Shown here: one piece after another, positions 9,163 through 21,100 of the stretch
Position numbering within the stretch: the stretch's first letter is position 1
Layout of the letters: the number at the start of each line of letters is the position of its first letter
NCBI RefSeq assembly: GCF_000003815.2
Contig: NC_049984.1
Coordinates: forward strand, 19,245,309 to 19,309,308
Origin: Branchiostoma floridae
Taxonomy: Eukaryota; Chordata; Leptocardii; Amphioxiformes; Branchiostomatidae
Reading direction: 5' to 3'
DNA: 64,000 nt
Notes under the pieces: generated by a model
The model's database searches: none
The model's input: only the letters and a program-made list of their open reading frames with translations
Told to the model about the DNA's origin: nothing
Made by a program: the position numbers and the translations under genes

Positions 9163-12100
9163 CTGCAAGACAAAATGTCATCATGTTATTTTTCTCATCT
9201 ATTCCAATCTCAGGATGGAGATGTCCTGCTTTATTTCCTCTAATTCACCTGCAAGGTAAAACGTCATCATGTTATTTTTCTCACATATTGGAACAGTTCC
9301 ACATTTTCGAAGCAGGCGAAGAACTAGAAGTGGATTAACTTTTCCGTACCACAGGGACCTTCGTGAATGTATCAAGTTTAAAAATAACGTAACCGTCATT
9401 GACCTTCATTGAGTTCGTCGACAAGTAGAAGTGGATTTACTCTTCCGTACTATAGGGAACTTCGTGAGTGTATCAAGTAGTAAACTTACCTTCGTTGATT
9501 TCGTCGTTCTCCTTGTCCTTCTGCAACTTAAAGATATACCTGGTCACCAGTCTTCTCATGACGGTCTGGAAAGGAAAGTTGATACGTCGATGCACATTTT
9601 GGCACACTTTATTCCTGAGAATAGGAAAACTATGAGGGAAAACTTCAAAACCGTTCTGAAGATAGCATACAAGCTCAAACGTCCACGAATGGCAACTGAG
9701 ATTAACATAGTATTGTATAGGATTGTACAGCATAATGGCGATGTTATTCTATCAAAGCATTTATTGTTATAGAACAAATAAGACAAGTTACTAGATACAA
9801 ATACATTTGTGCGCCCGGTAAGTCCTAGCACTAGGAAGTCAATGGCCCATATTTACATATGTTCAAGTTCAGGTAACGGTACGTGGATGGGACTGGGTAG
9901 TTACTGGGCTTTTGACACAAGATGATAGTTCGAATCTTACCGTGTACTTGGATTCCCTTGCCCTTGATCTCGTGAAAACATTGTTCATCTGCGCTTGGTG
10001 CCGCTGCAAGGAGAGAAGAAAAATATTAGAGATTGATAAAAACTGTATTGAGCGAAATTTTTGCGGATGCTGATGCTTTTCTGAAACAATGCCATTAAAT
10101 GGTGTAGCCATGCCAACAAGCAATGCTATTAGAGCGTGTGTATCAAGTACGTATGAGATCCGTATTGGCATTTTTTCATAATCAGTCGCACGCACAATAC
10201 GCATTTTATGCGCATCTTGTTTTTAGATTCGCTCGCTTTGCCATACTGTGCACCTGCGTACCTAAAGCTATCATGAAACGATTGAGATGCGTATGACGAG
10301 CGAATTGGGCTTACGACTACTTATAAAAAATGTCACTTAGGACCGTGATATACGCTTATGTGACTGCACCCATGCGCCACCAGCAGCAGTTTATACGAAG
10401 AAGATCGCCATAGAATAAGACAGATCACAACACAGAGAAACACAGGGAAACAGCGACCATAACAATTGACTTAAAGGTTTTCTTTCCGTGTGACTGCGTT
10501 GTTCGTTCATCAGATGCGGGCAAGCTTCTGAAGCATCTCCATGCTGCAAAAATAAAATCCTCGCCATTGTGCACACCGAAGCATTCAAGCGGGCTCCCTA
10601 GCCCCATTTTGAAAGCCCACCACCGGCACAACACGAGACAACACGAGACTACAGGTGTAAAACCTGAGGCAACGTTTCCCACCTTTTCACCTGTACTGTC
10701 ATAGTTAGCCTGTGGGCGAGAACGACAAAACGTCGCAAGTATTAACTTAATAACTCACTATACAAGTATTAGTCACAATACAAATATCATTTTTGTAATT
10801 TTGACGTAAGGCTTTGTCAGACATTTTATACGCCGATCAATTGAAATAACAGAAGACAATATTCTCAGCGATAAAAGGTTTGCAATTGAACAAGACAAGG
10901 TACAAAAGAAGTCTACCTGAAGGGTCCCTACCTTACATTGCAGCGTTTCCCTACTAAGGATTAGAACCCAGGACAATCAAAAGTATAAATCGACCTTCAC
11001 AACATCATGTTATGCTTGGCAGCAACTGTACTATGTTCTTTTGTGCAATATATAGAGGACACAGTGATTATGTAAGGATCTACTAGTAGCCTCAAACTGG
11101 CTCCACAGGTCGCTGGAAAAATATTAAAAATTGGCCAAATAAAAACGGAAAACACACCAGAGGAGTGCAGTTTGCGATCTAAGGCGCCAGACCAATCAAC
11201 TCCTACTTAGTCCCCTTATTCGGCCAGGCGGGAGTCTGGTAGAGACTAGTCTAATTGTACCAGGCCTCGTGGTATTGTTTAACACATAGACTACCATCAG
11301 CTAGTGTTAATATCATGTAATAAAAAGGCGAAGCTTACCCATCTGACCAGGGCCTTGATGGGGATGATTGTGCCGTTAATTGAAGGCGGCTCGCTGTTCG
11401 TGTTGACCCGTACGTCCACACTGGAGGGGTTCCTGCGTCTCTTACATTTCTCCCTCAGCCACTTAAATCCTCTGTAAATACATGGTTAAAAACAGAATTA
11501 CTCAATTTCCCTGCTCATCAAGTCAAACTCTAACTACAACTTTGTTTTATCACGTTTCTAACAGGTAAGACGGCACAATAGACAGAGCTCAGTCTTAAAC
11601 AACAAAGACGTTTGTTTGCAAGTTCATACCCGAGGGCTAATTGCAAGTGCATGGTATAAACATAGGAGATATATACAAGTCACAATGAACACTTATAGAC
11701 AATATTCTACTCTAATAGTAGTGTTGGCTATTTCTAAACAGGTTGGGTTGGACTTCTTTTTTGGAAGCAGAGGGAGACAACGGACATAGCTAAGAAATTG
11801 TATATAATTGTATATAACAGATTTAAAGGGATAACCTCATAAATTCATCTAGAGAAATGCATTTGCTAGCTACATAGGCATGATATCGCGAACACGTAAT
11901 CACATAAAGCAACATCATAACGCCTTTACGTTTAAGCCTTGAGTGTCCATGTTCACTAGCTTGGGTACCATCCTATTTCTACCTGGTGCTCCTTACAATC
12001 GCTACCCTAAACAAATTTTTTTAGGGAACCCCCGGTAGAAATATAATGGTACTAAGACTACTAAAAAGTATGTTTACATAGTTTCACAGACAAAGAGTCA

Positions 12101-15100
12101 AAGGTGAGATATAAAGACACTTACTTGTACACTCCGGACGGCGTAGGGACGAGGTTGAACGGGAAGGGTGCTACGGAGATCCCTTTGCCAAAGTACAGCA
12201 TGTAGAGCTTAGCACGGGAGAACTTCCACTCCACATCTGAGTCCGCCTGGAGTACATATAATAAACTTCATCAACATCTTTCTAATTTTTCTCTATGTTC
12301 TTTTTTTATCTCTAGTGCCTTGTTGAAAAATGAAAAATTTGGTATGTTGGTAGGTGTTGGGAAGAGAAAGGTCAAGGTCAATTTTGGGGCCCCTGGTATG
12401 TGACCTTGGTACTGCAGCAGATGTTCCGTTTTTGAAAATGTTTTGACCTAAGCTGGAAACGCTATGGTCTTGATTTTTTTGGTGGCAGATAGCCTGTGGT
12501 GTAAGGAAGAAGTGTTGTATATTGGGGCCCCTCTATTTGCTCTGGAACTGTCAGGGGTGGTTATGTCAAAATCTTTCAAGTAGCATAACGGAACATAGGA
12601 ACGATGGATTTCCATGATATTCAGTATGCAGGTATCTTGGGCAGAAATGTACATAATGAACGACAAATGATGCAAATTTAGACTTAATTTGCATACTTAT
12701 TTATCTATATTTTTCTACTTGCACAAACATACGCAGCACGTCGCGGAAGAATTTTGGTGTGGGAAGAAACTGAAACTAAACACTGCTTGGACTGACCCAT
12801 CCTCCTAACGCCCGGTCCCCAACGGCATTAGCCTATGGGGCCCTGCTATCTCATGCCCTATCAGTGGTCACAAATAAGCTGTCAACCAATCAGAGTATAG
12901 GCCTTTCTTGGGCTTGTTGTTGTCGCAAGCTGTCTCGCAAAGGCCGCTGGGAAGCTATCAGCCAATCATGTTACGTCTTACATAGCACCATCCTCCTACA
13001 CCCGATCCCCAACGGCTGACTGCCCATATAAGGGCAAGCTCATTAATATTTATAAGTAGGGCGGTCCCTAACTGGTCAGAGTGCACAAGATAGCAGAGGT
13101 AAACACAGTCGAGTTTTGACACGACTGTGGTCCCTCTGCGTAGAAGAATGGGACTGACCGTGATGTGTTCGTAGGACTTATTCATCATGGCGATGAGCAT
13201 GTTGAGCAGTACGATGATGGAGGCGACGTTGTACAGCCCGAACAGGAACCAGCCCACCCTCTCCACCAGCTCGTGCGTCACCCCCGGCACAATGGTAGGG
13301 TCCGAGTCTAGCTCAACCATCCCGAAAAGTGACCAGAACAGCGTCCTGAAGGCCTGGTACCAGCTGTGGGTTGGAAGGGCATTCATGGCTTTATGCTTAG
13401 ATCACAACTGGAGAAAGGGGCCCTGTCGGCTAGTTCACGGGCACTTTCAGGCGTGACGCTTACATGGCCCATGGAGCATCTTGTGGCTACCGGGCTACAT
13501 TTGGGCCCGGCCGGGTCCCGTTGATTTTTTAATCGGAGTTAGAATAAAACAGGGTCCCGGCCGTGACCTACCCGTGAGAATACCGAGAGGTCTCACGCGG
13601 TAACCAACATCCCAACGGGAAAAATTTGTAGCTTCGGAGCCCGGCCGGCGCTGCACTCCCGACTGGCACCCTCGCAATTTGGACCGAAGCATAAGTTGTG
13701 AACTTTTTCAAGATATGTTTTTTTTATATTGTAGATAACTGAAATCTTGTTTTTACAAAGGAAAGCTACACGGCCGCATAATGGTATTGAGAAAGGAATT
13801 CAACGTGATTCAATGCACTATCAAGCACTAATTAGTAATTACCCATGGTATAAAAGCCAAAGTTTGTCTTAGAATGCCAGTAGAGCAATGACCAACGTGC
13901 TACATATCCATCGTCGCTTTTACGTAAGGCCTACGTCACAATTCCAAACCAGCGCCAGGCCGGGCAATTTTCGGGAACGAAAATTATGATATAAAAGTCA
14001 GCAAACTAGTACAAGACACAAGAGAATAGTCGTGGGCATTATTTGTGTATATCTTAAATATTCTGGTTTTTTTTGCGTTTCAAGCGATATGCTTTCACCC
14101 TGTTTAAACAAAGAATAAACGAACAAACATTAGCCTAAGAGATGGTCTTTCGGGAATCATTCGAACAATTAAGAACTTACTCAATGAAACCAAAGCTCTC
14201 CACGGGTCTCCCTTCCAGCGTGTAGTAGTTGTACAGGTTGAACAGGCCCATCCAGAACGCAATGAAGATGACGACGAAGATGATGATGAATCTAATGATG
14301 TCCCCCATCATGCGGCCCAGGGATATCTAGACAAGGACAGACGATGAGGGTAAGTCATTTTCTCTAGCTTTTGTTCCTTATTAGTCCATGTTGATTTGAT
14401 TTGAGTATGACATCCTCCGGGAACCCTAAAACTGATGCGAGCGTGTGAATAAAAAAACGTTTGGCAAAAAACATTTGTCTTCATTATAAAATCTGAGTGG
14501 TTTGGAAGGTTGAACAAATGACAGAACACACATTTTGTTCTTTTACATCTTTTTCTTTGATCTTAGAATTCACCTTGGCATTTTGTGACGTAGAAATACG
14601 TTTTCCGATATTTTTTTTCAATCCATGGCACGTATTAATTGATTTTGCAGCTGATTTGTACGATTTTCGGTAAATATTAGTAGTTGAAACATTTCTTATT
14701 TATCTTTGGAAACGGCCGAAAATTGATGCGCGCGCGGATGTCATGCATGCAAATCAAATCAAAATGGCCTCACTGTGATAATCAAGGATATGTTCTTGCT
14801 TATCTTTGAACAGTGCTTCTTCAATACTTCATGAAAGAATGCTGTGAGAACGACATGACTAACCTGTAGCGGCCCCAGCTCCTCGCTGATGGGGAAGTTG
14901 ATGAAGACCCTACAGAAGGCCATGGTACAGCCGATAGCGAACATGCACTCTGACACCAACTTGGGGTCCTCTCCCAACCAGATTCGACGGTCTGGAATCA
15001 AACAGGGTCGGTGTCTTTTATTCATTTATTACCTTTTACCACACTTGTGGAAGAATTGACATAACAGATGACTATCACCTTTTCAAGACGTCAACCAAGG

Positions 15101-18100
15101 TTCAAGATGTACAAGCATCATGTAAGGTTTAATCCACTCACATCGGGAAGGACCCCTACTCTTTTCGATAAGTGTGATGGGTTCTTTAACTTGCTTGAAC
15201 TGTGGTTTTTCGAAACATGGGCTTCCATTTAACGTCCTATCCGAGGGGCGCCCCTAACTGAAGCTAGGTACTCATTTTCACCTGAGTGAAGTGAGAAACG
15301 TCGTGTAAAATACTAGCTTTCCCAAGGACACAAGATCGGGGCACATCAGCAGTTTTGAACACGGGACCTCTGGGGGTTTGTGCCAAACACATTGCCGATT
15401 GCGCCACAGGAAGCCACACAAGGGGCCTTGTTTTTGAGAGCATGAATGTACAATAAAGGTCTTTCAATCATTTATTGGAACGTTTTTAGGTTCCAGCTAA
15501 ATTATTCACAAGGATATTCGATCATGATATGATGTGATGATGATGATGAAAACAGGACTGACCTGCGTCTATGTACCGGTAGTGACCTGACACTATAGCC
15601 GCGCTGACATCTCCTTGGACAATAGCAGTGCTGTCAGCTCCGGTCACGTTAAAGAACGCTTTCGCCTGGGGAAAATACAACAAAGCGTTCAGCAATCGTC
15701 AAAACATAGGAGAACAGCATAGATCGCTATTAATGCCTGTAATGCATAATGTTGGGACAAAGCTTTCGTGTCACCGGTGTAGCCAAAGACGTAAAAGCCT
15801 AGCCGTCGACGGTGTAACAAGAATCACACTGTGTCACACACTTCCTCGATATTGTATGGCTGTTTTGGTGAAGCTTACGTCAAATTTCCAAACCGGGGCC
15901 CGATCGGGCAGTTTGTGGAAACGAAAAAAAAGAAATGTATTACGTACAAATATACAGAAATAATGCCAACAACTATTAACTTTACGCCTTGTGTAGTTTG
16001 GTGCATCTTTAATATCACACTTTCCGAAAGCTGCCCGGCCGGGCCCCGGTTTGGAAATGTGACGTAGGCCTAAATGACTGAACCCGCACATTGCAAGAAC
16101 ACATGTGTGATGAGATGTGTGACGGGGTCACTGATAAAGACTTAGTTTGGCCCACTAGTGACCTAGATAGGCTGGAGATAGAGGCCAGAGCTTCACTCGA
16201 GGGTTGTGAGGGCCAGGGGAAGGTCCAGCCCTGAGTCACTAGTACTGGATTTAGTAGGGTTTCATGGATTAAAGAAGTTCAAGAGTCTCGCGCCTCCTGA
16301 CAACATGCATGAGTAGCTTTATCAAAATAAAGTTACTCTCCAAGCACAGGTTGATGGTGGGAAATTATGAAATTTTTCTTATATGCCGTCTTATTCTACC
16401 TATAGCCTGTATAGGATATATAGGTGACAGAAAAAGACGTCATTTAAGATAGATGTCACGATTTTCGCCATCAATCTTTGCTTGGAGAGTAAATAAGGTA
16501 TCAATAGATCCGAAAATAATTTCAACAGGTTGGTAGATCATAGGACATAAAAGTTTTCTTTGACACAACCAGTTTTTCTCACCTGCTGACTGTCAGACAT
16601 CTTCGTCAGAGCTTCTAACTGGAGTTCTGCTTCTCGCTGCTATATGTAGCCGAAGTAGGTGGCGCTTTTGCACTTAGAAGCTCTGAGGAAGATGTCTGAC
16701 AGACATCGAAACGTCAGCAGGTGAGATTAACTGGCTGTGTAAAAGAAAACTCCTATGTCCTGCTGGTATCAATAGATTATGTTTGCGGTCTAAAAGAGAT
16801 CTGCCACCATGGAGTTCATATAACCGAAGGTACCTCGTGTGTTTTTAAGTGCGTGGCGACGTCGAGGGCGTAACACGTGACCAGGAGGACTGACATGACG
16901 GTGTCGTACACGTTCCACTTCTCGCGGAAGAAAGTGGTCCAGCCGAGGAACCACATCAGTCTGCACTTCATCAGGACAAACCCTGACAAACAAAGATAAT
17001 GTTTTGTGGAAAAGAAGCAAACAAAACCACAAACTGAAATAATATCCTATTATAATAGTCAGATGGCAGGTCCACTTCTTGTGTGTGTAGTTCCTGTGTA
17101 GCTTTAAGGCCGCGCCAAAAGACGTTCACTGCCTCGCTGTTTTGTTATTTTCTCCGATTTTATTGTATAATTTAGATATTGCGTGATACGTAAAAGTATG
17201 ACTTAGAAGACGACAAAATACACACAAAAAATAAGTCAATTCGTTCTTTATCTCTGAAATTCGTTGTCTTTTGAACCCCGCAGTGACGCAAGCGTGACGC
17301 AAGTGCAGTAAGATACCACCTTATGTTACTGTCAATCAGGTATATTAGTATCCAGATAATGCCTTCCTATCTTATATGTCTGTATTCTATATGTTGTTAA
17401 TCAAATATTATTGTACTGTACGTTGCTGATGTTATTTTTATGAGGGAGGGCAAGTTGTGAAGGTTGTTCGGACCTGTTTGACCCCCTCCCATCACTTTTT
17501 GATGAATTTAGATAAAAATATAAACATAGGCACGTGGACGTTGTTTTTGTTGTATTAAAAGTGTTTCACATAGTTGTCAGATACCTGCCACAAAACACAT
17601 CAGGGTGATCTCCAGCCAACTGGATATGTCCGGCCGCAGCACGACGGAGGAAGGCAGGCCGTACTGGGAGACTACAGAAGGGTGGACTGTAACGTTCGCA
17701 CCAGCGACTGTGGAGCAAAGTGACATATCTTAGCATTAGATGCACATAATTACACACAATTTGAGGCAAGGTCATTGATATCATGAATGCATATCTTGTT
17801 GACTATAGAACAAACAAGAAGGTCCAATCCTATACCACTTACTCTCGGCCTCAAGAGCTATCTACTACTAAGAAATCATGACCACAGCATGTTCAGAACT
17901 CGAGATATCAAACCCGGAAGTTCCGAAGCACTACTAAAACAACACCCTAGGAGGCCCCAAATCTGATCATTTTCAGGTCCTACCAAGACCTTACCACAAA
18001 CCAAACACCAGTCCATTAAAGCGTTCTTGAGGTACAGCGTTTTTCTACAAACAAATGCTACCGAAAACATAACCTTCTAGCAAAGGCAATGAATGAACCA

Positions 18101-21100
18101 CTTTCGAATGGACGAAGTCTTTCATGATGTATGACAATGATCGAGTAGACTCGCATATATGCATAGTGAAATTTCAATGCTTAAGCCATCTACAGTACTA
18201 ACTGATGTAGATCAAAAAGGAGAATTGCATACTTTGGCCAACTCCTGCCGACTGAACGACCAGCAGCGCCAGGAAGATGAAGTAAGACGCTGCAAACAAG
18301 GAGAACTTCATCAGGGGGCGCTTCATGAAGTTGGCGATCTGTGAACAGAAACAACAACAAAACAACAAGCACATTAGCTGACACGAGTCAAATCACATGT
18401 GGATGAAAACATCATCTGTGCCGGTTGTGTCCGATGAATTTGCAAAGTTAGGAAGGGAGAACGAATTTCAATGTTTCAATATTTTTCTAGATCGCCGGTG
18501 GTCCCTCTTGTACTTATTGTACATAGTGCGAATTTTTAGCCAAAAGCAATGGAATCCGTACTTCGCCTATGGTGTCATGCATTTTCACATCACCATACTT
18601 AATGTCAGACGTAGTCTCTACCAGACTCCAGGAGTAAGTAATAGAGGAGAAAGCCGGCCAGATAAGTACAGCGCGCTGTTCCCTAGCCGGCTGTACTTCT
18701 CTGACTGGCTTACTCCTCTGTTTGTTCCATTTCTACGTTTTTTTTTTTTGTCCAGCGACCTATATGAGTCTGATAGAGACTATGTCAGACGTACAAAAGA
18801 CTCTTACCTTACTGTTCGGGGCGAGCCAGTAGGCCAGCATCAGGAGAGGTAACATGGCGGTGACGAACAGGAACATGAAGAGTTTTAGGAAGAAGGTTGG
18901 TCTGGAGGTGGGAGCCGAGGTGTACCACAGGTCGTACAGGGGCTGCTGGCAGTTCGGGTGGGACACAAACTGGAGGGAAACCATGAATTAGCATTAGCTG
19001 GCTCCATTGTTTGGTTCTTGTGTTTTTAGATTTTCTTTATTAGACACTGGAGGCTCTGTTAGATTGACATACCGTATATTTGGTAGGAATGTGTGACTTG
19101 CCCTCTTTCTAGCCCTCTGACCCAGTTATGTTATAACATGTTATAACAAATGATGAATCTGTGTCGGAACAGTTCAGAAACTAATGGAAATAATGTCTTT
19201 GCAGTAGAAAATATCTAGAACGACAAAAGATGTTATAGATAGTTCTAACCTAAACAGTTACTTATAAAGATTTCCAAAATGTTAAAACAAAAGGCAAGAC
19301 ACATCCGCTTGGTAAAGTGGAATTAACTCTAGATTGGTAACTTTTCCAGAACATAAACTAAACTAAAGCACAGTTGCTCTCAACTATCTGTGGATGCGTT
19401 TTACGGAAATAGACGAACTTGAAACGTCCACACACATTAATCACAAAATGGAGGGGGGAAACATGGACAGGTGCATTGGAGTTGTCACTTATCAAGGGCA
19501 TGTTCTAAACTAAAGCACGGTTGCTGCTCCCAACTATATGTAGATACTTCTCACTGAAATACACGAACTTCAAACGTCCACACATTAACCCTATTCAGAC
19601 CGGGGGGGGGGGGGCTTTTGAGGCCCGCGCCTACTTTGATGTCCTATAACGCCAGAACGGCTTACGCTAGGGCCACCAAATTTATTGAGTTTTCCTAAAA
19701 TATTGTTGGCAACAATTTGACGAAGTTTGACAAATTTTCCATATTTTCGTGTTGCCATGGCAACCGTTTGTTGACAGGCTGTTTTGCCAAAAATCACTAT
19801 TTTTGGTTCTAACAATGTATTTTTCACATTTATTTGCTATATTACTGCTATTTTGTTACATAAATAAAATCTTATATTATCTAGCATATCTTTCATAATT
19901 ATATATGCATAAATTATGCTAATTTGATGACGTCATCGGCCCAAAATCCAAGATGGCGGACCGTATGGCCAGATCAAGAATAACGAGCTAATTATCCCTT
20001 AAAATTTATAAATACCTGGTATTTTTTCATCAAAAACCATCTAAATGAACGAATTAAGTCTATTTCCATTGCCACTTGTGATTATTTGTTGCAAAAAAAG
20101 TATTTTTAAAAATTCACGGTGGTGGATATAATATGGCGGAGCCCAACTGGTATCTTAGATGTGTATGACGTCATTTTATGACGTCATTTTGACGTCATTG
20201 ATGTTGCTATTGGCAACGCAAGTCGTAATAAACATTATTATTCTGTTATCTGCACTTGTTGTTACATTTTTGTAGAATAACTTGAAGTTTTCTGAGAATA
20301 CCCTTTTTTCATGGGTCCGGCCAATATAATCAAATTGATGACGTCATTGTTACGTCATCTTACGTCAACGTAACGTCAAACGTCAAATACTTGTCAGATA
20401 TTATGTCGATATCATGTCCTAAAAATTTAGTGGCCCTACGGCACGTCGTTTTAGAGTTATAGGACTTCAAAGTGGAGGGCCTCAAAAGCCCCCCCCCGGT
20501 CCAGGGATGACCAAAAAAGCCCGGTCTGAATAGGGTTAATCACAAAGTGGAGGGGGAAACATGAACAGGCGTATGGATTTGTCACTTTTTAAGAACACGT
20601 TTTAAAGCACAATTGCTCTTAATCGTCTGTGAATACTTTTTACTGAAATACAAGAACTTGAAACGTTCACACATGAATCACAAACTGGAGGGGAAAACAT
20701 GGACAGATGCACAGATTGGCCACTTTTTAAGGACATGTTCTAAAGCACGGTTGCTCTCGATTATCTGTGAATGCTTTTTACTGAAAGACACGAACTTGAA
20801 ATTCCCACGTCTCAGTACAGAATACTCGAAACGTCCACACATAAATCGTAAAACACATACAGCCTGAGGGTGGTATCTCAATGCACTTGGGGTACCGGCG
20901 CGGCTCTGCGGGGTTCGTTCACTACGGTACTGGTGTTATTTTCGCCGATTTTTTTTTATAATTTAGATATTGCGTAAGACGTAAAACTATGACTTAGAAG
21001 ACAACAAAATACACAAAACGTAAGAAAATTTGTTCTGAAATTTGTTGAGCAATCTTTCGAACTCCGTAGTGCCGCACCGGTGCCCCAAGTGCAGTGAGAT

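Noticed and set aside
13495-13692. Possible inverted-repeat element around CCCGGCCGGG motifs
   Set aside because: Short GC-rich palindromes recur, but I could not match two consistent ends or a flanking duplication.
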